From Cytophagales bacterium (GTDB taxonomy: Bacteria > Pseudomonadota > Gammaproteobacteria > Burkholderiales > Burkholderiaceae_C), in assembly GCA_030054145.1 (NCBI GenBank), contig JASGCK010000005.1:124001-188000 (forward strand): a DNA stretch of 64,000 bases, given 5' to 3'. A program made the position numbers and the translations under genes. Below are positions 44,992 to 53,690 of the stretch, piece by piece. The notes under the pieces were generated by a model. The model did no database searches. It was given only the letters and a program-made list of their open reading frames with translations, and had not been told where the DNA came from. Positions within the stretch are counted from its first letter, which is position 1. Every line of letters begins with the position of its first letter.

Positions 44992-45071
44992 CAAATCATC
45001 CTGCGTGAGCGTGATTTTGGGCGCGAAAAATGAAGTTGAGCGCGTGACGGGGTATCACGCAGGATGATTTG
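44992..45071. repeat. Second fbp 3' end enclosed by a 17-bp inverted repeat
   Basis: Arms CAAATCATCCTGCGTGA (44992-45008) and TCACGCAGGATGATTTG (45055-45071) are perfectly complementary. Between and partly within them, 45005-45067 repeats the last 21 codons of fbp (44645-44707). The two copies encode the same 20 residues and differ at nine third-codon positions plus the stop (TAA versus TGA). No intact second fbp exists in the window. Confidence 0.9.
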
Positions 45072-45184
45072 TAACTTCAAGCAGGAGGTGTTCTGCGGTT
45101 AATGGAGTTGCAAAGATTTGATGCGATATCTTGAGTTCCCGCCTTTTACGCGGCGATATATTTAACTAATCATAGGAGTATGGA

Positions 45185-46207
45185 ATGTCAAATAAAGGTA
45201 AGCGCATCACAAAACCAGTGGTCTACAAACAGGCTCAATTTCATACTAAGCCAACCGGCACTTTGAAGCAATTATTGAGCAAAGCAATTAAACAACTCAA
45301 CCAAGTTCAACATCGAAAAAAACTTGTAAGTGCTGACCCGAATGCACCATCCTTCCATTTGATAGGACATACCAAGGATGAACTAAATGAGTTTTTATTT
45401 GGCGCTTTACTCGCATATTCACCAGGCGTAGCCCCCCTCTTTTTGGTCGATGATGGAGCGGCCGCTGACGTGACGCTTGAAAAAATTAAGGTAGCAAACA
45501 CCACGGCTGGTATGCGCCGTGAGTTACTAAATTCGATTTTGTACTTTGGTGTATTTGATAACCATTTGGTGCTGATGCAGTCTCAATCTTTGAAGTCTTT
45601 GCAGGCAGAAATGTATTTTCAGTGGTTCTTGCATCAGTCCGGCACACTGGCAAAAACTAACACTGTGACATTGCTTGATACCCCAAGCGCTGCCGTTCGC
45701 GAAAAAATAGAATCTTCTAAAGGAATCCGTGGCATCAAACTTGGAGGGGGTCAACTTTTGCCAAGATCTGCTATGCCTAAAACAGAAAAGCTGGTGCAGG
45801 AAAAGGAGGTTGAGAAAGTTTCATTTAGCCCTATTCAATCAACATCGTCAAAAGGTGTAATAGGCGTTTTAAAGTCGCTTCTCAGTCCAGTTGAGCTCGC
45901 AAATATTGACTTAGATACGATAGCGGAATCAAATATTGAACTGACGCTGCTCCTGCGCTACAAAACAAAAACAACCATTGAAGGACATAAGTTGATGGAC
46001 AGCCTTGGAGCTGCATTACGCCACTCGGAAGACTTTGAAACAGAGTTGGAATTAGAGGGTGGCGGAACTTTGAAGGGGTCAGAGCTTAAACTGACGGGTG
46101 ACGTTAAGGTTACAGCTTACGATGGTCATATCAGCGAGACTGAGGTTTACGAAGCAATGCGTACATGGCTGCTGCAAAAAATTGACTCACAAGACGTAAA
46201 AACATGA
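45185..46207 (+). CDS. RexA-like soluble protein of a two-gene putative defence cassette
   Basis: A 340-residue protein without a clear named domain. Three blocks resemble lambda RexA (and more loosely KwaB): ILYFGVFDNHLVLMQSQSLK (strand, then S..SL), a central VREKIESSKGIRGIKL, and the C-terminal GVLKSLLSPVELANIDLDTI followed by IELTLLLRYKTKTTIEGHK. RexA senses phage DNA-protein complexes and activates the RexB pore. The N-terminus is basic and suited to nucleic-acid binding. The AT-rich composition differs from fbp and plsY around it. The stop overlaps the next gene (ATGA). The RexA assignment is by eye and uncertain. Confidence 0.5.
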   Translation: MSNKGKRITKPVVYKQAQFHTKPTGTLKQLLSKAIKQLNQVQHRKKLVSADPNAPSFHLIGHTKDELNEFLFGALLAYSPGVAPLFLVDDGAAADVTLEKIKVANTTAGMRRELLNSILYFGVFDNHLVLMQSQSLKSLQAEMYFQWFLHQSGTLAKTNTVTLLDTPSAAVREKIESSKGIRGIKLGGGQLLPRSAMPKTEKLVQEKEVEKVSFSPIQSTSSKGVIGVLKSLLSPVELANIDLDTIAESNIELTLLLRYKTKTTIEGHKLMDSLGAALRHSEDFETELELEGGGTLKGSELKLTGDVKVTAYDGHISETEVYEAMRTWLLQKIDSQDVKT

Positions 46208-46830
46208 AAACAGGCTACTTAGGATGGATCGTTGTACCAAGGTACGCAACCATGCTTTGTGTACTCACGCTGTCAATTGGACTCGCACAGTTATTATGGA
46301 TAGTCATTGACAGCGTCGCGACTCTTTCATGGCTGTCTAGCATTGCAGCGTCCTTAGGAACGATGACAGCTACGCTGGTTTGGGCAATGCGCGAAAAATC
46401 TAACCAGATCACACAACTACATGAGTCATCTCACTCATCACACTATGAAAAAGCAATACAAAAAGAGCGTGATCTCAAGCATCGCTCTATGAAGTTGAGC
46501 TGTAGCGTCTTGTTTGCCACTTTAGTCATTGCATCACCCATGCTGTCACAGCAGCAAATGCACACTGTCTGGCAATGGTCTTGGTTACTTGCAGGCCTTG
46601 GTCTTGGCTGGTGCTTATGTGCTGGATGGATTGCATACTATTGGGAAGATCAGCTAGAAACATTTAAGGGCAAAACGAAGCTGGATCTGAAAAGGCAAAT
46701 GGAACGGGATACCGCAATTAAAAGATTAAGTCACTCCAATGCTGCTGGGTCAACTGGACATGGCTGGACAGATAGCAATGAAGTGTTAAAAAATTTGCCT
46801 AACGAGCTCGCGCATCCTCCTTATCCTTAA
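46204..46830 (+). CDS. RexB-like four-helix membrane protein, partner of the preceding gene
   Basis: A 208-residue protein with four predicted transmembrane helices in two pairs (about residues 14-35, 39-62, 94-113 and 122-146). A charged cytoplasmic loop (EKAIQKERDLKHRSMK) lies between the pairs and a hydrophilic 60-residue tail follows. It is translationally coupled to the soluble gene. The topology fits RexB (144 residues, four helices) or KwaA, but I see no diagnostic sequence motif, so membrane effector is the safe description. Confidence 0.55.
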   Translation: MKTGYLGWIVVPRYATMLCVLTLSIGLAQLLWIVIDSVATLSWLSSIAASLGTMTATLVWAMREKSNQITQLHESSHSSHYEKAIQKERDLKHRSMKLSCSVLFATLVIASPMLSQQQMHTVWQWSWLLAGLGLGWCLCAGWIAYYWEDQLETFKGKTKLDLKRQMERDTAIKRLSHSNAAGSTGHGWTDSNEVLKNLPNELAHPPYP

Positions 46831-47025
46831 TTTAGTGTTGTTGTGTAACTAGGCTTTGACCGTAAAGAACGAATTCGAGTGACTAACGAGTTGCCATTAA
46901 TAATTTATTAATGCGGTGGTTTTTAACTAATCTTATTGGGTGCTGTGGTCGTCCTCAACGTAAAGCCCTAGCGCCGAGAAAAGAATCAACCTCGCACAAC
47001 AAAATAGCACTTAAAACTACGCTAC
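46831..47025. other. AT-rich intergenic end of the fbp-plsY island
   Basis: About 195 bases without a convincing gene. ATTAATAATTTATTAAT (near 46898) is a near-perfect palindrome. This stretch would contain the 3' end of the RexB-like transcript; no repeat matching the left end of the island was found here. Confidence 0.4.
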
Positions 47026-47655
47026 TTATATTGTTTTCTTCCCCAGCTTCGACTCGGTGCCTTTCAGCAGGCGCGTGATGTTCTCGCGGTGGGCATAAAC
47101 CAGCATGGCGCTCATCACAACAAGCGCCGCCGTTAGGGGTGTTTCGGCATTCCAAGCCACGCCGTCGCCCATGAGGTAATACACAGGCGCGAAGACCGCT
47201 GCGACCAGCGCGGCGAGTGATGAGTAGCGGAAAAAGAAAACAATGATGAGCCACGTGCCAAGCGTAGCAAGGCCTAGCGGCCAACTGATCGCGAAGATCA
47301 CACCTGCCGCCGTCGCCACGCCTTTGCCGCCTTTGAACTTAAAAAACACGGGATAAAGATGGCCGAAGAAGGCGACGAGTCCGACTAACGCGACAGCAAT
47401 ATCACCCATTCCATAAGGCTCGCCATAGCGCGTGACCAGCATCACAGGAATAAAACCTTTGAGCGCATCAAGTAGCAACGTAAGCAGCGCAGCAATTTTG
47501 CTGCCCGAGCGGAGCACATTACTAGAGCCTGGATTTTTACTGCCGTAAGTACGCGGGTCAGGCAAACCCAAGAGCTTGCACACAAACACCGCGAAGGTGA
47601 GAGAGCCAAGTAAATAAGCGGCAAAGGTGGCGAGTGCGGTGTACAGCATAAACAA
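47026..47655 (-). CDS. plsY: Acyl-phosphate:glycerol-3-phosphate acyltransferase PlsY
   Basis: A 209-residue integral membrane enzyme making 1-acylglycerol-3-phosphate. The three PlsY motifs are present: [31 protein letters not shown], and [15 protein letters not shown]. It lies downstream of fabF on the same strand, a lipid-synthesis context. Confidence 0.95.
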   Translation of the reverse strand: MFMLYTALATFAAYLLGSLTFAVFVCKLLGLPDPRTYGSKNPGSSNVLRSGSKIAALLTLLLDALKGFIPVMLVTRYGEPYGMGDIAVALVGLVAFFGHLYPVFFKFKGGKGVATAAGVIFAISWPLGLATLGTWLIIVFFFRYSSLAALVAAVFAPVYYLMGDGVAWNAETPLTAALVVMSAMLVYAHRENITRLLKGTESKLGKKTI

Positions 47656-47680
47656 TTAGGAAATGGGGGTCTGACCCCAA

Positions 47681-48925
47681 TTAAATTTTCTTAAACACCA
47701 AGCTACCGTTCGTGCCACCAAAACCGAAATTGTTTTTCAGTGCCACGTCCATCTTCACATCCCGCGCCGTGTTGGCGCAATAGTCCAAATCGCACTCGGG
47801 GTCTTGGTTAAAGATGTTGATGGTCGGCGGGCTTTTTTGGTGATGCAGCGCCAGCACGGTAAACACGGACTCAATGCCGCCAGCGCCGCCCAGCAAATGC
47901 CCCGTCATGGATTTGGTGGAGTTAATCAGTGTGCGCTTAGCCGCATCGCCCAGTGCCGCTTTAATGGCATTGGTCTCGTTGATGTCGCCCAGCGGCGTGG
48001 ATGTGCCGTGCGCGTTAACGTAGTTCACTTGATCGGCATTCACCCCTGCATTGAGCATGGCGTTCACCATCGCACGGCGTGGCCCGTCGGTATTGGGCGC
48101 GGTCATGTGGTATGCGTCGCCGCTCATGCCAAAACCTGCAAGCTCGGCGTAAATTTTTGCCCCGCGTGCTTTCGCGTGTTCGTACTCTTCCAGCACCATG
48201 ACGCCAGCGCCTTCGCCCAGCACAAAGCCATCGCGGTCTTTGTCGAACGGACGCGAGGCGGTGGCGGGATCGTCATTGCGTGTGGACAGTGCCCGCGCTG
48301 CCGCAAAGCCGCCAATGCCCAGCGGCGACACGGTGGACTCTGCGCCGCCCGCAATCATCACGTCCGCATCGCCGTATTCAATCATCCGCGCCGACATACC
48401 GATGGCGTGCAAACCCGTGGTACACGCCGTGACGACAGCGATATTGGGCCCCTTAAAACCAAAGCGAATGGAGACGTGACCCGAAATCATGTTGATGATG
48501 CTTGCGGGCACAAAAAACGGCGTGATGCGGCGTGGGCCACGTGCGACCAGCTCCGCGTGCGTCTCTTCAATCAGCGGCAAGCCGCCAATGCCCGAACCAA
48601 TGTTGCAGCCGATGCGCAGCGACTCCTCTTCGCCCAGCGCCTCGCCCGTTGGCAAGCCCGAATCGCGCACGGCTTGGTCGGCCGCCGCAATGCCGTAATG
48701 GATAAACGTATCCATCGTGCGAACTTCTTTGCTGTTGAGGTAGTCCTCTACCTTAAAGCCCTTGACCTCCCCCGCAAACTTGCAAGCAAAAGCGGACGCA
48801 TCAAATTTGGTGATATTGGCAATGCCAGACTGCCCCGCCAATAAATTAGCCCAGCTAGAAGCCACATCATTACCCACGGGGGTTACGCATCCAAGACCTG
48901 TCACAACGACTCTACGCTTTGTCAT
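47681..48925 (-). CDS. fabF: 3-oxoacyl-ACP synthase II (FabF)
   Basis: 414 residues from ATG 48925, giving the family start [17 protein letters not shown]. The Cys-His-His triad is in [25 protein letters not shown] and [12 protein letters not shown]. It elongates acyl-ACP in fatty-acid synthesis. It follows acpP, separated by a stem-loop terminator. Confidence 0.97.
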   Translation of the reverse strand: MTKRRVVVTGLGCVTPVGNDVASSWANLLAGQSGIANITKFDASAFACKFAGEVKGFKVEDYLNSKEVRTMDTFIHYGIAAADQAVRDSGLPTGEALGEEESLRIGCNIGSGIGGLPLIEETHAELVARGPRRITPFFVPASIINMISGHVSIRFGFKGPNIAVVTACTTGLHAIGMSARMIEYGDADVMIAGGAESTVSPLGIGGFAAARALSTRNDDPATASRPFDKDRDGFVLGEGAGVMVLEEYEHAKARGAKIYAELAGFGMSGDAYHMTAPNTDGPRRAMVNAMLNAGVNADQVNYVNAHGTSTPLGDINETNAIKAALGDAAKRTLINSTKSMTGHLLGGAGGIESVFTVLALHHQKSPPTINIFNQDPECDLDYCANTARDVKMDVALKNNFGFGGTNGSLVFKKI

Positions 48926-48976
48926 CACTCTTTCTCCAACTTGCAACTGCAAATAACATTTGGTTTTAACCACGAC

Positions 48977-49011
48977 AAAAAGCCTGATCCTTATACAAGG
49001 TCAGGCTTTTT
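48977..49011. terminator. Stem-loop terminator between acpP and fabF
   Basis: AAAAAGCCTGA (48977-48987) pairs with TCAGGCTTTTT (49001-49011) across a 13-base loop and gives a T-run on either strand. On the minus strand it follows acpP by 23 bases and would reduce read-through into fabF, fitting the much higher demand for ACP. Confidence 0.85.
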
Positions 49012-49033
49012 CAAAGTTCTGTCAACCGAAGGC

Positions 49034-49273
49034 TTAGGCCTTGCTATGGCTGGTGGCGTAGTCAACCGCGTTTTGCACGGTTGTGATCTTCTCTGCGTCT
49101 TCATCAGGAATCTCAATACCAAACGCGTCTTCCAAGGCCATAACCAATTCCACAGTGTCTAGTGAGTCCGCGCCCAAATCGGCCACAAAGGCTTTTTCGT
49201 TCGTTACAGCAGACTCTTCAACGCCGAGTTGCTCGGCAATGATTTTTTTGACACGGGTTTCGATATCACTCAT
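49034..49273 (-). CDS. acpP: Acyl carrier protein
   Basis: 79 residues from ATG 49273 with a GAGGGA ribosome site. The phosphopantetheine serine is in [15 protein letters not shown]. The protein is strongly acidic as expected. It is the first gene of the acpP-fabF-plsY group. Confidence 0.98.
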   Translation of the reverse strand: MSDIETRVKKIIAEQLGVEESAVTNEKAFVADLGADSLDTVELVMALEDAFGIEIPDEDAEKITTVQNAVDYATSHSKA

Positions 49274-49317
49274 ATATCCCTCAAGGGTTGTAAAAGAAGC
49301 TTTGCATTGTACAGAAG

Positions 49318-50991
49318 TTAACAACCATTTTGCTGACCGACTGCCAACTCAACCGCTTGGGTAAACGCGCGGGCAAAGCGTGGGCTATCAAACAGCGGAC
49401 TGGCGCGAACCTTGTCCCGAAGACTCATCCGAAGCGCCGCCAATTCCGCCGTATGTTCGCTCCAGTGCAGCGCCTTGGCAATGTATTCGTCCTGCGAACT
49501 GGCAACCCAATCAGCCAGACCCGCCGCCGTCATCAAACTGGCGCCTTGCCGCGCAATGAGCGTGTTACCACGCAAAGTCAGTGTGGGAACGCCCATCCAC
49601 AGCGCCTCGGCGGTGGTTGTGCCGCCCGTAAACGGAATCGTGTCCAAGATCAAGTCGAGGCTTTGATAACTATCCAAGTAAGAGACATACAGGACGGGCG
49701 GCAACAGCTCGATTCGCGCCAGTGGCAAGCCACAATCTGCCACGCGCCGCTGAAACAGCGCCAGCGACGCCTCTTGTGCAAATTGCGGGCAACGGATTTG
49801 TAAATGAGCGCTGGGGATTGTCTCCAGCACAGCGCGCCATAGCGCCAGCGTTGCGTCGGTTATTTTGACTAGCGCCTGCAACGAGCCAAAGGTGATGTGC
49901 CGCTTTTGCAGCGCAGGCAGTGGACGAACGGGCGGCGCAAAAATAGGTTCGCACAGGCACAGCCGCGTACTTGGCAAATAAAGCAGGCGCTCCGAATGCT
50001 GCGCGGCAGAGGCTTTTGGACTGCTAATCAAATCCGTAAGGAAATAATCCATATTTACCACGCCCGTCGTGGCGTACCAGCCCAGCCACGAAATTTGAAT
50101 CGGCGCGGCGCGGCGCGCAAAAAGCGGCAACCGATTCATATCCGTATGACCCGACAAATCAATCAGCACATCTATTTGCAGATCGGCAACCAGCTTTGCC
50201 ACCTCATCATCGGGCAGTCGCCTAATGTCCGTCCACGCGGCAAACTGCCCTCGCAACTTTTGCGCCACCACGTCTTGCGATTCACACATGGAAAAAGCAA
50301 ACAGCGTCATGCGCAAAGCATCGACGCAGGGCAACCAGTCTTGCAAGAAATAACCAACAGGATGCGTCTTTAAGTCGCCCGACACAAAACCAACCCGCAG
50401 TGGACGCAAACCTTTGCGCCAAGGCTTTGCAAGTGGCATTTGCCTAGCCGTTTGCAAGCCAGCAGAGCGCAGATCCGATGCCCGCCGCGCACAAGCAAAA
50501 ATGGTTTCATCTGTACTGTGGATGGCATACAACGCCTCAAATAATTCAAACGAAGCAGGCAAATAGTTCGCAGGATCAAGCGCTGCCGCTTGCCGAATCA
50601 GCGCCTGTGCCGCCTCGCGCTGCATCTGATCGCGCATGACGTTGGCAAGATTAATCAGCGCACTCACGTGCTGCGGATCAAGCTCTAGTACCTCTCTCAA
50701 TACGACTTGTGCTTCTTGCAACCGCTTTTGCTGAAACAGCAACAAACCCAAGTTATAACGCGACGCGACATGACTGGGCGACAGCGCCAACACTTGGCGC
50801 AGCGTCGCCTCCGCCTCGTCCAATTGATTCGTCGCCATCAACTGCAAACCCAAAACCATTAAGACATCGGGGTGATCTGATACACCCGGAAACCCTACCT
50901 CAATCACGCGGCGAAACACCGCCACACCCTCTTCGGGGTTGTCGTCGTAATTCAGCAATAAAGGTGCGATGAGGGCTTCGCGATCTAGCAT
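49318..50991 (-). CDS. TPR-containing O-GlcNAc-transferase-like glycosyltransferase (GT41)
   Basis: 557 residues from ATG 50991, the first Met compatible with the divergent parE start at 51008. About three TPR units cover residues 40-150. The GT41 catalytic region follows with [46 protein letters not shown], and [24 protein letters not shown]. Such proteins glycosylate Ser/Thr of proteins in eukaryotes. Bacterial targets, for example flagellar or surface proteins, are mostly unknown. Confidence 0.82.
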   Translation of the reverse strand: MLDREALIAPLLLNYDDNPEEGVAVFRRVIEVGFPGVSDHPDVLMVLGLQLMATNQLDEAEATLRQVLALSPSHVASRYNLGLLLFQQKRLQEAQVVLREVLELDPQHVSALINLANVMRDQMQREAAQALIRQAAALDPANYLPASFELFEALYAIHSTDETIFACARRASDLRSAGLQTARQMPLAKPWRKGLRPLRVGFVSGDLKTHPVGYFLQDWLPCVDALRMTLFAFSMCESQDVVAQKLRGQFAAWTDIRRLPDDEVAKLVADLQIDVLIDLSGHTDMNRLPLFARRAAPIQISWLGWYATTGVVNMDYFLTDLISSPKASAAQHSERLLYLPSTRLCLCEPIFAPPVRPLPALQKRHITFGSLQALVKITDATLALWRAVLETIPSAHLQIRCPQFAQEASLALFQRRVADCGLPLARIELLPPVLYVSYLDSYQSLDLILDTIPFTGGTTTAEALWMGVPTLTLRGNTLIARQGASLMTAAGLADWVASSQDEYIAKALHWSEHTAELAALRMSLRDKVRASPLFDSPRFARAFTQAVELAVGQQNGC

Positions 50992-51007
50992 CGTGAAATA
51001 ATAGCCT

Positions 51008-53008
51008 ATGGCCAAACCACAGACACCACTGACCTCGTATTCTGAAACCTCCATCCGCGTTTTAAAAGGACTGGAGCCTGTCAAACAGCGCCCAGGTATG
51101 TACACGCGCACCGATCATCCGCTGCACATGATCCAAGAGGTGCTAGACAACGCCGCCGACGAAGCGCTGGCTGGCTTTGGCAAACGCATCACCTTAACCT
51201 TGCACACCGACGGCTCCGTCAGCGTTGAAGACGACGGGCGCGGCATCCCGCATGGCATTCACGAGGGCGAAGGCTTGCCCGTGATGCAAATCGTGTTCAC
51301 ACAATTGCACGCGGGCGGCAAGTTCGACAAAGGCTCGGGCGGCGCGTACAGTTTTGCGGGCGGTCTGCACGGCGTGGGCGTGAGCGTCACCAATGCACTC
51401 GCCACGCGGCTAGAGGTTTCCTCGCACCGCGATGGCAAGATTGCCAAACTCGTCTTCGCGGGCGGCGATGTGAGAGAGCCGCTAGTCCAGCGCAACTGGC
51501 AATCTGGCGATAAAAAACAAGGCACGGTTGTGCGCGTGTGGCCCGATGCCAAATACTTCGACTCACCCCACCTGCCGCTCGCAGAACTGACGCATCTGCT
51601 TCGCTCTAAAGCGGTGCTCATGTCAGGCGTGATCGTCACCCTCATTAACGAACGCGCCAAGGAGAGCGCCGAGCAAACGACAACATGGCAATACAAAGGC
51701 GGACTCACCGACTACCTCACACAAAGCTTGCCAGCGGAGCCTGTGATTCCGCTTTTTGAGGGCGAGCAATTCACCAAAGCCGGCAAGGAGGTTGAGGACA
51801 CAGGTTTTGCCGAAGGCGAGGGCGCGGCGTGGGCGGTGGCGTTTACGCTTGAGGGTGCCGTGATGCGCGAGAGCTACGTCAACCTCATTCCCACCACCGC
51901 TGGCGGTACGCACGAAAGCGGCCTGCGCGACGGGCTTTTTCAAGCGGTCAAAAGCTTTATCGACATGCACGCACTCTTGCCCAAGGGCGTCAAGCTGCTG
52001 CCTGAAGACGTGTTTGCGCGCGCCAGTTATGTGCTCTCTGCCAAAGTACTGGACCCGCAATTCCAAGGGCAAATCAAAGAACGGCTGAACTCGCGTGATG
52101 CGCTGAAATTGGTTTCCAACTACGTGCGCCCAAGCCTAGAGCTTTGGCTCAACTCACACATTGACTGGGGTAAAAAACTAGCCGAACTAGCGATCTTTGC
52201 CGCGCAAGCAAGGCAGCGTGCCGGACAAAAAGTAGAAAAGCGCAAAGGCTCGGGGGTGGCGGTTTTGCCAGGCAAATTGACTGACTGCGAGAGTCGCGAC
52301 ATCTCGCACAACGAAGTGTTCTTGGTTGAGGGCGACTCGGCGGGCGGCTCCGCAAAAATGGGGCGCGACAAAGAGTCGCAGGCCATTTTGCCCCTGCGCG
52401 GCAAGGTGCTCAACACATGGGAAGTGGAGCGCGACCGCCTGTTTGCCAATAACGAAATCCACGACATCTCGGTTGCCATTGGCGTTGACCCGCACGGCGA
52501 GCATGACTCGCCCGATTTAAGCGGCCTTCGCTACGGCAAGATTTGCATCTTGTCCGACGCGGACGTAGACGGCTCGCACATTCAAGTGCTGCTGCTCACC
52601 TTATTCCTCAAACACTTCCCCAAACTCATCGAGACCGGACACATCTACATTGCGCGTCCGCCGCTCTTTCGTGTGGACACGCCTGCACGCGGCAAAAAAC
52701 CCGCCAGCAAGCAATACGCATTAGATGAGGGCGAGCTGCAAGCCTTGCTGGATAAGGCCTCCAAAGAAGGTGTCACTCGTGAGCGCTGCCAAATTAGCCG
52801 ATTCAAAGGATTAGGAGAAATGAACGCCGAGCAGCTATGGGACACCACGCTCAACCCCGACACACGGCGCTTGCTGCCTGTTAGATGGCACGAGTTAGAC
52901 CTCGCGCAAACGCACGTGCAGATGAGCAAACTCATGGGCAAGGGCGAAGCTCAATCACGGCGCGAGCTGATGGAGATTCATGGCGACGGGATTGAGATTG
53001 ATGTTTAG
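51008..53008 (+). CDS. parE: DNA topoisomerase IV subunit B (ParE)
   Basis: A 666-residue GHKL ATPase/TOPRIM protein. ATP-binding motifs are EVLDNAADEA, EDDGRGIP and AGGLHGVGVSVTNAL; the TOPRIM motif is EGDSAGGSAK with the downstream DADVDGSHI. The C-terminal QISRFKGLGEMN is typical. It decatenates daughter chromosomes with ParC, encoded at 56080. A two-gene restriction system and a lytic transglycosylase gene separate the two subunits. Confidence 0.96.
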   Translation: MAKPQTPLTSYSETSIRVLKGLEPVKQRPGMYTRTDHPLHMIQEVLDNAADEALAGFGKRITLTLHTDGSVSVEDDGRGIPHGIHEGEGLPVMQIVFTQLHAGGKFDKGSGGAYSFAGGLHGVGVSVTNALATRLEVSSHRDGKIAKLVFAGGDVREPLVQRNWQSGDKKQGTVVRVWPDAKYFDSPHLPLAELTHLLRSKAVLMSGVIVTLINERAKESAEQTTTWQYKGGLTDYLTQSLPAEPVIPLFEGEQFTKAGKEVEDTGFAEGEGAAWAVAFTLEGAVMRESYVNLIPTTAGGTHESGLRDGLFQAVKSFIDMHALLPKGVKLLPEDVFARASYVLSAKVLDPQFQGQIKERLNSRDALKLVSNYVRPSLELWLNSHIDWGKKLAELAIFAAQARQRAGQKVEKRKGSGVAVLPGKLTDCESRDISHNEVFLVEGDSAGGSAKMGRDKESQAILPLRGKVLNTWEVERDRLFANNEIHDISVAIGVDPHGEHDSPDLSGLRYGKICILSDADVDGSHIQVLLLTLFLKHFPKLIETGHIYIARPPLFRVDTPARGKKPASKQYALDEGELQALLDKASKEGVTRERCQISRFKGLGEMNAEQLWDTTLNPDTRRLLPVRWHELDLAQTHVQMSKLMGKGEAQSRRELMEIHGDGIEIDV

Positions 53009-53018
53009 ACTGGGAACT

Positions 53019-53690
53019 ATGCAAACACTCACGCAAACACTATTACAAAAAGAAGCCGCGCTATTTGCGGCATGGATTACAGCGCAGAAAATTGGTGCCC
53101 TGTATGGTGTTAATGATGGCAAAGCCGTAGGTACTTACCTAGAGCATCAGTTCAAGCGATATTTGCAAGAAAAGAATTACTTATTTGACACAGGTAATTC
53201 CGCCTCTGGTATTGATTTTCCATCTCTAGAGGTGGACTTGAAGGTCACTAGTGTTCGTCAGCCTCAGTCTTCTTGTCCATTTAAATCTGCACGTCAAAAA
53301 ATATATGGACTAGGCTATTCATTGCTGGTGTTTGTATACGACAAGGTAGATTTTGAGTCTGAAAAGAGTGCGCAACTCAGTATTGCAAACACCCTGTTTG
53401 TAGCGCACGAGCTAACTGCGGATTTTCAAACAACAAAAGGATTACTAGGCCTACTGTCAAACGAAGCAAATAATGACGATATAAGCGCATTTTTACTTGA
53501 GCGCAATTTGCCACTCGACGAAATAGGGCTTAACACTTTGATCGAAGAGATCATGCGGCGACCGCCTAAGCAGGGTTATTTAACCATCTCAAACGCGCTG
53601 CAATGGAGATTGCAATATGCACGAGTGATTGAAAAAGCTGGTGCGATTGATGGATTACTCTCGCTTTACAAATCAAACCTTGCTTTATGA
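53019..53690 (+). CDS. Type II restriction endonuclease (PD-(D/E)XK)
   Basis: 223 residues from ATG 53019, 10 bases after parE. A longer start at 52980 would overlap parE. The likely catalytic core is Asp66 (GIDFPSL) followed by EVDLK at residues 71-75, giving D...DXK. A conserved-looking ALFAAWITAQ helix precedes it. The rest of the chain is unfamiliar. Identity rests on this motif and on translational coupling to a DNA methyltransferase (ATGA overlap). Codons are more AT-rich than in parE, suggesting transfer. Confidence 0.72.
   Translation: MQTLTQTLLQKEAALFAAWITAQKIGALYGVNDGKAVGTYLEHQFKRYLQEKNYLFDTGNSASGIDFPSLEVDLKVTSVRQPQSSCPFKSARQKIYGLGYSLLVFVYDKVDFESEKSAQLSIANTLFVAHELTADFQTTKGLLGLLSNEANNDDISAFLLERNLPLDEIGLNTLIEEIMRRPPKQGYLTISNALQWRLQYARVIEKAGAIDGLLSLYKSNLAL

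Noticed and set aside
44755..45071. A complete integrative element downstream of fbp
   Set aside because: No integrase or recombinase gene is present between the two fbp ends; only a 63-residue protein. The pattern is reported as a scar or minimal insert, not as a mobile element.
45185..46830. A canonical Kiwa system
   Set aside because: Gene order is reversed relative to kwaA-kwaB, and I could not recognise DUF4868 wording in the soluble protein; the RexAB comparison fits slightly better, and both remain unproven.
47804..48844. 346-codon plus-strand open frame opposite fabF
   Set aside because: It lies wholly antisense to the well-conserved fabF gene, is rich in Arg/His/Cys as expected from reading GC-rich codons backwards, and has no recognisable domain.
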